Assembly (NCBI GenBank): GCA_022571615.1
Contig: JACZXM010000125.1
Span: 1-7,741 of the forward strand
Direction: 5' to 3'
DNA length: 7,741 nt
Source of the DNA: Acidobacteriota bacterium
GTDB taxonomy: Bacteria > Acidobacteriota > UBA890 > WLXD01
Made by a program: the position numbers and the translations under genes
The notes under the pieces: model-generated
Told to the model about the DNA's origin: nothing
What the model saw: only the letters and a program-made list of their open reading frames with translations
The model's database searches: none
In this document: in pieces, positions 1 through 6,552 of the stretch
Layout: every line of letters begins with the position of its first letter
Position numbering within the stretch: position 1 is the stretch's first letter

Positions 1-86
1 CGTCGGTGGCGATGGTCGTCGTCTCGCTGCTGACATCGCCGCCGGCACAGGAACGCGTCGATCGTTTCATTCCACGCGTCGGGTGA
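1..86 (+). CDS. C-terminal end of a probable sodium:solute symporter (partial)
   Basis: An open frame enters from the left edge (first whole codon at 3) and ends at TGA 84-86. It encodes 27 residues: a hydrophobic stretch (VAMVVVSLL) followed by TSPP and then a charged tail ending in ERVDRFIPRVG. A last membrane helix followed by a short cytoplasmic tail of the form 'LLT-x-PP-x-E-x-x-x-x-F' is typical of the sodium:solute symporter (SSS) family, which imports sugars, amino acids or organic acids with Na+. The assignment rests only on this short tail, so the substrate cannot be guessed. The gene ends 6 bp before the glycosyltransferase, so the two are likely cotranscribed. Another polytopic membrane protein with a similar tail cannot be excluded. 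Confidence 0.5.
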   Translation, partial: SVAMVVVSLLTSPPAQERVDRFIPRVG

Positions 87-92
87 CGCGGC

Positions 93-1397
93 ATGCGAAT
101 CGTGTACATCACGGCCGGCGCCGCAGGGATGCTCTGCGGCAGCTGCCTGCACGACAACACCCTGGCGGCGGCGCTCCAGCGTAAGGGTCACCGGGTGGAC
201 CTGGTCCCCACCTATACGCCGCTGCGTACTGACGAGACTGACGTCAGCCTCGATCGGGTCTTCTACGGCGCCCTCAACGTCTACTTGAAGCAGAAGTGGA
301 GTTGGTACCGTCGCGCGCCGCTGCTGTTGCACTGGCTCCTGGATCGCCGTCCGGTGCTCAATTGGGTGTCGAGGCTGGCGGGCTCCGCCGCTACCCAGGG
401 AACCAACCTCGGCGCGCTCACACTCTCGATGCTCCGGGGTGAGACGGGCCACCAGCGCGCCGAGCTCGAGCAACTGGTGCACTGGCTTGGTGATGAGGTT
501 CGCCCCGAGATCGTCCACCTCACCAACTCCATGATGCTGGGCCTGGCACGTAGCATCCGCGAGTCGTTGCAAGTACCGGTGGTGTGCTCGGTGCAGGGAG
601 AGGACCTTTTCCTCGATCAGATCGGCGAGCCATATCGCACCCGGGTTCATGACGAGATCCGTCGTCGCGCCGCCGACGTCGATGCCTTCATCGCGCCGGG
701 TAGAACCTACGCCGACACCATGACCCGATACCTGGGGATAGAGGCGCACCGCATGCACATCGCTCGTCTTGGCGTCCTGCTCGATGGGCACGCTCCGGCG
801 GCGCGAGAACCGGCGCCAGAGTTCACCCTCGGTTACCTAGCGCGCATCTGCCCCGACAAGGGGCTCCACCTGCTGATCGAGGCGTTTCGAATTCTCTCCG
901 AGCGCTCGCGAGACGTTCCGGTCCGGTTGCGTGTTGCCGGCTACATGGGAAAACAGGACGGGCCCTGGGTCCAGAGCCTGCGATCGAATCTGGCCGTCTG
1001 GGGGCTTGCCGAGCGCGTGGAGTGGCTCGGGGAGGTTGACCGGGCCGGGAAGCTGCGGTTCCTGCGCCAGATCGACCTGCTGTCCGTACCCACCGTCTAT
1101 CGGGAGTCAAAGGGGCTGCCGGTTCTGGAGGCGATGGCCAGCGCGGTGCCGGTAGTGCAGCCGGCTCATGGCAGCTTCCCGGAGATCGTCGAGGCTACCG
1201 GAGGGGGACTCCTGGTGGAACCGAACTCTGCCCAGGCGCTCGCCGACGGCATCCTCGAGTTGATCAACGATCGTGGCCGCTGCCGTCGTCTCGGCGAGCA
1301 GGGCCGGCTCGCGGTCCACGCACACTTCTCCGATGAAGATATGGCCGAGGACACGCTCGCCGTTTACCGGAAAGTGCGACCGTTCCAGCCCGGTTAG
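93..1397 (+). CDS. GT-B glycosyltransferase, family 4 type
   Basis: This 434-residue protein is predicted to transfer a sugar from a nucleotide-sugar donor to an unknown acceptor at the cytoplasmic face of the membrane. The N-terminal Rossmann half starts MRIVYITAG and carries a glycine-rich loop, GAAGMLCGSCLHDN (about 9-22), where GT4 enzymes bind the acceptor. The C-terminal half starts near 243 (TLGYLARICPDKGLHLL, with R251 and K256 in the usual donor-phosphate-binding positions). It contains the family's EX7E motif at E338-E346 (ESKGLPVLE), then GSFPEIVEATGGGLLVEP, the usual donor-site segment. There is no signal peptide or clear TM helix. The length is normal for the family, and the ATG at 93 fits the expected first beta strand; only a weak GGGTGA (81-86) precedes it. 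Its position upstream of a thioesterase and ABC exporter suggests a glycolipid or cell-surface substrate, but this is inference. The CxxC pair (C15, C18) in the loop is unusual for GT4 enzymes generally. Confidence 0.9.
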   Translation: MRIVYITAGAAGMLCGSCLHDNTLAAALQRKGHRVDLVPTYTPLRTDETDVSLDRVFYGALNVYLKQKWSWYRRAPLLLHWLLDRRPVLNWVSRLAGSAATQGTNLGALTLSMLRGETGHQRAELEQLVHWLGDEVRPEIVHLTNSMMLGLARSIRESLQVPVVCSVQGEDLFLDQIGEPYRTRVHDEIRRRAADVDAFIAPGRTYADTMTRYLGIEAHRMHIARLGVLLDGHAPAAREPAPEFTLGYLARICPDKGLHLLIEAFRILSERSRDVPVRLRVAGYMGKQDGPWVQSLRSNLAVWGLAERVEWLGEVDRAGKLRFLRQIDLLSVPTVYRESKGLPVLEAMASAVPVVQPAHGSFPEIVEATGGGLLVEPNSAQALADGILELINDRGRCRRLGEQGRLAVHAHFSDEDMAEDTLAVYRKVRPFQPG

Positions 1398-1432
1398 TAT
1401 GTCGGGTTGGTTGCTCCCTGCGGACCGGGGTG

Positions 1433-1437
1433 AAGGG
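1433..1437 (+). promoter_or_regulatory. Ribosome binding site of the thioesterase gene
   Basis: AAGGG lies 8 bases before the ATG at 1446. It supports that start over the out-of-frame ATG at 1438, which directly follows it. Confidence 0.5.
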
Positions 1438-1445
1438 ATGAACCG

Positions 1446-1904
1446 ATGTATGAGATCCATGCGCAGCGCAGGGTGGAATTCTCCGACACCGACATGGCCG
1501 GGATCGTTCATTTCTCGCGGCTGATCGTGTTCATGGAGAACGCCGAGCACGCCTTCATGGAGGCGCTCGGCGCCAGCGTGTCGATGGAGCACGAAGGCGT
1601 GGAGATCGGCTGGCCGCGGGTGTTCGTTTCCTGTGAGTTCGTCTCGCCAGCGCGTTTCAGAGAGATCGTCGATATTCACGTGCAGGTGCTGCGCAAGGGA
1701 CGCAGCTCGATGACCTACGGCTTCACGATCCGGGTCGGTGAGCGGATTGTCGGCCATGGCAAAATGACCTCGGTGTGCTGCATCATGGATCCGGAAACGG
1801 GTCCCCGGCCAACCCCGATCCCGGAGTTCATTGCCGGGCAGATCGAGGAAGCGCCGGCGCCCGAGATCGTTGAGCACGAGCGTGAGGGTGAGTGCGGTCG
1901 ATGA
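1446..1904 (+). CDS. Hot-dog fold acyl-CoA thioesterase (4HBT, YbgC/FadM-like)
   Basis: This 152-residue protein matches single-domain 4-hydroxybenzoyl-CoA-thioesterase-like enzymes, which hydrolyse acyl-CoA or acyl-ACP thioesters in the cytoplasm, usually as tetramers. The hallmark segment is at residues 8-25: RRVEFSDTDMAGIVHFSR. It has the DxDxxG core of the YbgC/FadM group, with D16 the probable catalytic acid, and the long hot-dog helix follows (FMENAEHAFMEALG, 29-42). The beta strands VEIGWPRVFVSCEFVSPARF and the RSSMTYGFTIRV-GHGKMTSVCC region complete the fold. The tail from about 118 is Pro/Glu-rich and ends in charged residues. No signal peptide is present. The stop codon overlaps the ATPase start as ATGA, so the two are likely translationally coupled, which ties the enzyme to the transporter. 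The chain length and identity of the acyl substrate cannot be read from sequence. Other roles seen in this superfamily, such as aromatic-CoA hydrolysis, remain possible. Confidence 0.88.
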   Translation: MYEIHAQRRVEFSDTDMAGIVHFSRLIVFMENAEHAFMEALGASVSMEHEGVEIGWPRVFVSCEFVSPARFREIVDIHVQVLRKGRSSMTYGFTIRVGERIVGHGKMTSVCCIMDPETGPRPTPIPEFIAGQIEEAPAPEIVEHEREGECGR

Positions 1905-2569
1905 AGTTGCGCGTCGATGGCGTCAGCAAGAACTTTGGCAGTGATGGGCAGGTGCGCGTCCTGTCGAACGTATCCTTATCCCTGAAGTCAGGAGACGCCG
2001 CGGCGATCACCGGTCCTTCGGGATCGGGCAAGAGCACGCTTCTGCACCTGATCGGCACGCTCGAGCCTCCAAGCGCCGGCACGATCGAGATCGGCGGGCG
2101 CAACCCCTACGAGCTTAGCGAGCCCGAGATCGCACGCTTCCGCAACGAGTCGATCGGCTTCGTGTTTCAGGACCACCATCTGCTGCCGCAGTTCACCGTG
2201 CTAGAGAACACGCTGGTTCCCGCCCTGGCATTCTCGGGCCGGCAGAGCTCGCCGCGAGGGCGTGCACAGAGGTTGTTGGGTCGCGTCGATCTCGACCACC
2301 GCCTCGAGCACCGGCCGGCCGAGCTGTCCGGGGGTGAGCGGCAACGTGTGGCGATCGCCCGCGCGCTCATGAACCGTCCCGAGTTGCTGCTTTGCGATGA
2401 GCCCACTGGCAACCTGGACGCCACCACCGCCAACATCGTCGTGGACCTGTTGCTCGAGCTGCACGAGCAGGAGAAGAACATTCTGATCGTCGTGACCCAC
2501 AACCTCGAGCTGGCAGCGCGGTTTCAGCGCCGTTTCGAACTGCGCGAGGGACGATGCTTCGAAGTCTGA
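1901..2569 (+). CDS. ABC transporter ATP-binding protein, LolD/MacB/YbbA type
   Basis: This 222-residue ATPase powers the permease that follows. In order it shows the A-loop aromatic F12, Walker A GPSGSGKST (38-46), a Q-loop with Q90 (FVFQDHHLLPQFTVLEN), signature LSGGERQ (142-148), Walker B ELLLCDEPTGNLD (161-173, catalytic E167) and H-loop H200 (VVTH). The length and the DEPTGNLD and FQ-LLP patterns are those of the LolD/MacB/YbbA group, which works by mechanotransmission with FtsX-type permeases rather than classic substrate translocation. An in-frame GTG at 1892 would add three residues. The ATG at 1901 is preferred: it gives the ATGA overlap with the thioesterase stop and a family-typical N-terminus, with GAGGG at 1884-1888 upstream. 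The 3' end overlaps the permease start by 16 bp. All catalytic residues are intact. The substrate is unknown. Confidence 0.95.
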   Translation: MKLRVDGVSKNFGSDGQVRVLSNVSLSLKSGDAAAITGPSGSGKSTLLHLIGTLEPPSAGTIEIGGRNPYELSEPEIARFRNESIGFVFQDHHLLPQFTVLENTLVPALAFSGRQSSPRGRAQRLLGRVDLDHRLEHRPAELSGGERQRVAIARALMNRPELLLCDEPTGNLDATTANIVVDLLLELHEQEKNILIVVTHNLELAARFQRRFELREGRCFEV

Positions 2570-5500
2570 TTTACTACTGGCGGGTCAATCTGGCTGTCTT
2601 GTTCGCGGTAGCTGTATGTTCGGCTGTCCTCACCGGCGCCCTTCTGGTCGGCGATTCGATCCGCGGCAGCCTACGGGATCTGACGCTGGATCGTCTCGGC
2701 AACATCGATCTGGCGCTGGTAACAGAGCGCTTCTTCCGAGCCGACATCGCGACCGATCTCACCAGCCTGCCCGAGTTCAAGGACGGATTCAGAGCCGCCG
2801 TGCCGGCGATCGTCCTGCACGGTACCGCGCTGCACGCGCAGACCCGCGCCCGTGCCTCGGGAGTCAGCGTGCTGGGCATCGACGAGCGGTTCATCGCACT
2901 GTTTCGAGAACCGCTGACCTCCGATGCGTTCCGTCCGACCGACGGGGATCTCACCCCGGAGGGACTGAATCTCGACCGGCGGCCAGGACAGGTCTTTCCA
3001 TCCGTCGTTGTCAACGCGTCGTTGCAGCGCGAGCTCGGCGTTGCGATTGGAGACGCGCTGCTGGTGAACTTTCGGCTCGGCAGCGAGATCCCCCGTGATT
3101 CTTTGCTCGGAGATCGCGAGACCGCCGCGGTGGTCGGCGCAGTACGAGCGGTGGTGAGCGGGATCGTCCCCGACCGTGGCATCGGGCGGTTCGGCCTCAG
3201 CCCCCACCAAGGCGCCCCGCTCAACGCGTTCCTTTCTGTTGAGGACCTGCAGGACGCGCTGCATCAGCCCGGCCGGGTAAACGCGCTGTTGGTGTCGCGC
3301 CGCACAGGAACCGCCGCCGCCCCTCACCCCCTGCTCGAGCGCGTTGTCAGGCTGGCTGATCTCGGCCTGCGGCTGCGCACGCTTTCGCCCCAATTAAACC
3401 CCTTCATCGAGGTGCAAAGCGATGAGTTCGTGTTGCGGCAAGGCCTGGTAGAGAAGATCTCGGAGACGGCCCGCGGGCTCGGCATGCCGGTGCTCGCTCT
3501 TCAGGCCTATCTGGCCAACGCAATGCAGGTCGGAGACCGGCTTGTGCCCTACTCGATGGTGCTGGCCATCGACAACCCCTCCGCGCCCACTCCCTTCGGA
3601 CAGCTGCAGACTCCCGGCGGCACACCCGCGCCCCTGCTCGAGGGCAACGAGATCCTGCTCAACGACTGGACTGCCCACGACCTGCAGGCCGAGCGCGGCG
3701 ACGAATTGACGATGAGCTACTACGTCATTGGCCCTGATGAGAGCCTACGTACGGAGCAGCGCGTGTTCGAGGTGGCCGGAACCGTCGCCATGGACGGGTT
3801 GGCGATCGACCCAGAGCTGACCCCAGATTACCCGGGAATCGAGGGCATCGACGACATCGCCCGCTGGGATCCCCCCTTTCCCGTCGACCTGAGCGTGATC
3901 CGAGACCGGGACGAGGCCTACTGGGACCGGTATCGGGGCGTTCCCAAGGCATTCGTGTCCGAGGCCACCGGTCGTGCCTTGTGGACAACGCGCTACGGCG
4001 CCACGACTTCCATGCGGGTCAGCATCGCTCCCGACACCGGGATTGATGCTGCGCGTACCCGGTTCGCCAACGCGTTGCGGAGCCAGTTGGACATACAGCA
4101 ACACGGCTTCCGCTTCTTGGACGTGAAGCGCATCGGGCTCGACGCATCCCGGGGCGCCACCGATTTCGGAGGCCTGTTCATCGGCTTCAGCTTCTTCCTG
4201 ATCCTGTCGGCGTTGATGATCGTAAGCCTGCTGTTCACGCTCGGCATCGAGCAGCGCGCGGGCCAGCTCGGCACGCTGTTGGCGATCGGCTATCCACTCC
4301 GGCGCATACGGCGCCAGGTAATGGCCGAAGGTTTGATCATCGCCGCCGCCGGCACGGCGCTCGGGACTGCCGGAGCCGTTCTCTACGGCAAGCTGCTCGT
4401 GCTGGGGCTCAGGACATTGTGGTTGCCGGCGGTGGGCTCGCCCTTGCTGTTCCTGCACGTCTCCGCGGCCACCCTCGCTCTTGGTGGCTCGATCGCGCTG
4501 CTGGTGGTCGGAGTCTCGATCGGTTGGAGTGTCCGCAGGATCCAGCGCGTGCCGGTACCGCGCTTGCTGGCCGGCAGCTTCGGCTCGATGGAAGCGTCAG
4601 CACCGCTGAGACTTCGACGCAGCCGGGCGGTCGGGATTGCCTGTGGATTCCTGGCGATCGCACAGCTGGCGTATGGGCTGGCAGCGGGGCGGGCGACCTC
4701 GCCCGCGCTGGCGTTCGGTATCGGCGCCGCGTTGCTGGTGGGAGGGTTGGCGGGCTTCAGCTTCTGGTGCCGTCGAAGCCGTGGCCGATTGAACGCCTCG
4801 GGCTGGCGCGCTGCGACCGCAATGGCGGTGCGCAATAGCGGCTGGAACCCGGGGCGCAGCATCCTGAGCGTTGCGCTCGTCGCTTCCGCCTGCTTCGTCA
4901 TCGTCACCGTGGCCGGCAACACGCGTGATCCGGAGACAGAGACGGAGGCGGTCCTCCACGGGGCTGGTGGCTACACCTTGCTGGCAAGCTCCGATATTCC
5001 GCTGCATCAGGACCTCAATGACGCTGGCGGCCGCTTCGAGCTCGGGTTCCCGCAGAGCGCCATCGAGCAGCTCGAGGGCGTTTCCATCACCCACCTGCGA
5101 CTGTTGCCAGGCGATGACGCCAGCTGCCTGAACCTGTATCAGCCGCAGAGGCCTCGGGTGCTGGGAGTGCCGAGCTTGCAAATCGACCGCGGCGGTTTTC
5201 TCTTCGCGGCAACCGCAACCGTCGGGCCGGACTTCGAGAACAATCCGTGGAAGTTGCTCGAGCGTGACCTCGGCCCGGGCGTGATCCCGGCGATCGGAGA
5301 CGCCAACTCCACGCAATGGATCCTGCACCTGGGCCTCGGCGACGAGCTGGTGATGACAAACGAGGCAGGCGATCCGATCCGGCTGCGCATCGTTGGAACC
5401 ATCCAGGACAGTATCTTTCAGAGTGAACTGTTGATCTCAGAAGACAATTTCCTGCGGCATTTTCCCAGCCGGAGCGGCTTCTCGTATTTCCTGATCGATG

Positions 5501-6000
5501 TGCCGGCGGAACGCGTTAGTGCGGTGGGCGCATACCTGGAGGAGGTCCTGTCACCCTTCGGCTTCGACACCACGCCGACGGCGACCAAGATTGCCGGCTA
5601 TCTGGCGGTGCAGAACACCTATCTGTCGACCTTCCTGATGCTCGGAGGCCTCGGGTTGCTGCTGGGAACGATCGGCCTCGGCATCATCCTGGTTCGCAAC
5701 GTCATCGAGCGACGCGGCGAGCTCGCCACTTTGCGCGCGTTCGGATTCCGGCGCTCTTTCCTGGGCAGGATGGTGTTGATGGAGAACGCCTTCCTGCTCG
5801 CGACCGGGGTCACCATCGGTGCACTCGCGGCGTTGATCGCCATCTCTCCCCGTTTCCTGCTCGGTTCGCTCACGCTCCCCTGGACGACCCTGGGATTGGC
5901 GCTGGCGGCAGTGCTCGCGGTTGGAATGCTCGCCAGCGGCGTGGCGGTATTCGGGGCACTGCGGATCCCGCTGCTGCCGGCTCTCAAAGCCGAGCGTTAG
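2554..6000 (+). CDS. Very large FtsX/MacB-type ABC permease with two extracytoplasmic domains (YbbP-like layout)
   Basis: This 1148-residue permease has ten likely membrane helices, at about 11-32, 538-564, 592-616, 638-660, 690-712, 716-737, 766-788, 1023-1048, 1077-1101 and 1108-1135. A single N-terminal helix leads into a first extracytoplasmic domain (about 33-537). A three-helix FtsX unit follows, with the typical cytoplasmic loop EQRAGQLGTLLAIGYPLRR. Then come three more helices, a second extracytoplasmic domain (about 789-1022), and a second FtsX unit with ERRGELATLRAFGFRR. The order matches 10-TM permeases such as E. coli YbbP (about 800 residues) rather than 4-TM MacB or LolC/E, but the first outer domain is much larger. 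The gene starts inside the ATPase gene, just after GAGGG (2546-2550), so the partnership is clear. By analogy it may extract or export lipids or lipid-linked molecules; the cargo is not shown. The second outer domain carries a striking DDASCLNLYQP motif (about 854-864). The frame is intact throughout. Confidence 0.93.
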   Translation: MLRSLIYYWRVNLAVLFAVAVCSAVLTGALLVGDSIRGSLRDLTLDRLGNIDLALVTERFFRADIATDLTSLPEFKDGFRAAVPAIVLHGTALHAQTRARASGVSVLGIDERFIALFREPLTSDAFRPTDGDLTPEGLNLDRRPGQVFPSVVVNASLQRELGVAIGDALLVNFRLGSEIPRDSLLGDRETAAVVGAVRAVVSGIVPDRGIGRFGLSPHQGAPLNAFLSVEDLQDALHQPGRVNALLVSRRTGTAAAPHPLLERVVRLADLGLRLRTLSPQLNPFIEVQSDEFVLRQGLVEKISETARGLGMPVLALQAYLANAMQVGDRLVPYSMVLAIDNPSAPTPFGQLQTPGGTPAPLLEGNEILLNDWTAHDLQAERGDELTMSYYVIGPDESLRTEQRVFEVAGTVAMDGLAIDPELTPDYPGIEGIDDIARWDPPFPVDLSVIRDRDEAYWDRYRGVPKAFVSEATGRALWTTRYGATTSMRVSIAPDTGIDAARTRFANALRSQLDIQQHGFRFLDVKRIGLDASRGATDFGGLFIGFSFFLILSALMIVSLLFTLGIEQRAGQLGTLLAIGYPLRRIRRQVMAEGLIIAAAGTALGTAGAVLYGKLLVLGLRTLWLPAVGSPLLFLHVSAATLALGGSIALLVVGVSIGWSVRRIQRVPVPRLLAGSFGSMEASAPLRLRRSRAVGIACGFLAIAQLAYGLAAGRATSPALAFGIGAALLVGGLAGFSFWCRRSRGRLNASGWRAATAMAVRNSGWNPGRSILSVALVASACFVIVTVAGNTRDPETETEAVLHGAGGYTLLASSDIPLHQDLNDAGGRFELGFPQSAIEQLEGVSITHLRLLPGDDASCLNLYQPQRPRVLGVPSLQIDRGGFLFAATATVGPDFENNPWKLLERDLGPGVIPAIGDANSTQWILHLGLGDELVMTNEAGDPIRLRIVGTIQDSIFQSELLISEDNFLRHFPSRSGFSYFLIDVPAERVSAVGAYLEEVLSPFGFDTTPTATKIAGYLAVQNTYLSTFLMLGGLGLLLGTIGLGIILVRNVIERRGELATLRAFGFRRSFLGRMVLMENAFLLATGVTIGALAALIAISPRFLLGSLTLPWTTLGLALAAVLAVGMLASGVAVFGALRIPLLPALKAER

Positions 6001-6006
6001 CAGCCC

Positions 6007-6354
6007 GTGGCAGAAGTGGTCGTGGGCGACAACCCCAGCGCCTGGAACGAGGTCTACGAGATCGTCCGCCAGATCCCAGCCGGCAAGGTGATCAGTTACG
6101 GCGAGATCGCGCGCCTGTTGACTCGCCCCCTGACCCCACGCGCCGTCGGATGGGCAATGCACGGCTGTCCTCGAGACGTACCGTGGCACCGAGTGGTGAG
6201 CGCTGCGGGGGAATGTTCCGCCGACCGGGTCGCCGGAAATCCTGCCGGGCGGCAGCGCGCGCTGCTGGAGGCGGAGGGTGTGCAGTTCGGCTCGCAAGAC
6301 CGGGTCGACATGCCGTGTCACCTCTGGTGCGCCGAATTCGACGAGGAGCTCTGA
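6007..6354 (+). CDS. Alkyltransferase-like (ATL) DNA-binding protein, MGMT/Ada C-terminal domain with Cys-to-Trp change
   Basis: This 115-residue protein is a lone O6-alkylguanine-DNA alkyltransferase (MGMT) DNA-binding domain. It shows the family helix-turn-helix region IPAGKVISYGEIARLL (23-38), the RAVGWAMH recognition-helix segment (45-52; R45 matches the arginine finger), and VPWHRVV (58-64) where active MGMTs have PCHRV. W60 thus replaces the alkyl-accepting Cys, the mark of ATL proteins such as E. coli YbaZ. ATLs bind O6-alkylguanine and flag it for nucleotide excision repair instead of reversing it. The C-terminal RQRALLEAEGV and RVDMPCHLW segments are also standard, so the domain is complete. 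The start is uncertain: GTG 6007 follows the permease stop by 6 bp with no good ribosome binding site, and in-frame GTGs at 6016 and 6022 are alternatives. It probably relies on translation or transcription from the ABC genes, although no functional link to them is known. Confidence 0.88.
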   Translation: MAEVVVGDNPSAWNEVYEIVRQIPAGKVISYGEIARLLTRPLTPRAVGWAMHGCPRDVPWHRVVSAAGECSADRVAGNPAGRQRALLEAEGVQFGSQDRVDMPCHLWCAEFDEEL

Positions 6355-6367
6355 TGGCCCGTCTCCA

Positions 6368-6377
6368 CCCCCCCCCC
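6368..6377 (+). repeat. C10 homopolymer tract
   Basis: Ten consecutive C residues lie 14 bases after the ATL stop codon. The tract falls within a 20-codon open frame starting at ATG 6354 (TGATG overlap with the ATL stop) and ending at 6416. That frame encodes a Pro-rich peptide with no recognisable character, so I do not call it a gene. Such tracts are prone to slippage and to sequencing error. Confidence 0.8.
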
Positions 6378-6383
6378 GGCAGC

Positions 6384-6402
6384 CCCCTCACATCACGAGG
6401 GG
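6384..6402 (+). terminator. Possible transcription terminator hairpin without U-tract
   Basis: CCCCTC (6384-6389) and GAGGGG (6397-6402) form a perfect 6-bp GC-rich stem with a 7-base loop, 30 bp after the ATL stop codon. The position suits the end of the upstream operon. However, no T-run follows, so an intrinsic terminator of the classical kind is not supported. Confidence 0.3.
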
Positions 6403-6425
6403 TCGAAGCATCCTGATGATCCTGT

Positions 6426-6460
6426 TTCGGTCCCGAACCCGCGTGGTAATAGACGACCAC
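6426..6460 (+). promoter_or_regulatory. Pair of short dyads upstream of the metalloprotease gene; possible operator or promoter area
   Basis: TTCGG-TC-CCGAA (6426-6437) is a near-contiguous palindrome. GTGGT (6443-6447) and ACCAC (6456-6460) form a second inverted repeat with an 8-base centre. The AT-rich hexamer TAATAG (6447-6452), a possible -10 box, sits on the edge of the second dyad, but no good -35 box lies at the proper distance. The gap between the ATL stop and the next start (198 bp) is the only place in the window with room for a promoter. Dyads this short can occur by chance. Confidence 0.25.
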
Positions 6461-6542
6461 CATAAGGCACCGAGCAGTCAGCTCCCCACCGACGCGCCTC
6501 GTGTGCCGGGAAAACCGGATCACTTGACGGGTTCGGACAGAG

Positions 6543-6549
6543 GGAGAAG
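6543..6549 (+). promoter_or_regulatory. Ribosome binding site of the M43 metalloprotease gene
   Basis: GGAGAAG within the purine-rich stretch AGAGGGAGAAGA lies a few bases before ATG 6553. It is the clearest Shine-Dalgarno sequence in the window and fixes the start of the downstream gene. Confidence 0.7.
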
Positions 6550-6552
6550 ACG

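Noticed and set aside
1107..1877. 256-codon open frame on the minus strand across the glycosyltransferase end and the thioesterase
   Set aside because: It is antisense to two well-recognised genes, its product resembles no family I know, and long antisense frames are expected in GC-rich DNA.
1892..1900. GTG at 1892 as the start of the ABC ATPase
   Set aside because: It adds only three residues and lies too close to the GAGGG element. The ATG at 1901 gives an ATGA overlap and a typical N-terminus.
3745..4458. 237-codon minus-strand frame inside the permease gene
   Set aside because: It is a low-complexity Gln/Glu/Arg-rich product lying wholly antisense to an intact permease; it is a codon-bias shadow.
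4597..5328. 243-codon minus-strand frame inside the permease gene
   Set aside because: It is antisense to continuous permease coding sequence with clear membrane helices and motifs, and its product has no recognisable features.
5551..6321. 256-codon minus-strand frame spanning the permease end and the ATL gene
   Set aside because: It covers the opposite strand of two genes supported by homology and has a low-complexity product.
6354..6416. 20-codon gene overlapping the ATL stop (TGATG)
   Set aside because: The peptide is Pro-rich because of the C-run, has no recognisable feature and no ribosome binding site of its own.
6506..6518. CCGG-GAAAA-CCGG hairpin before the metalloprotease
   Set aside because: The stem is only 4 bp and CCGG is self-complementary and common in GC-rich DNA.
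6524..6529. TTGACG as a -35 promoter box
   Set aside because: It lies only about 24 bases before the start codon, and no -10 box fits between it and the ribosome binding site.
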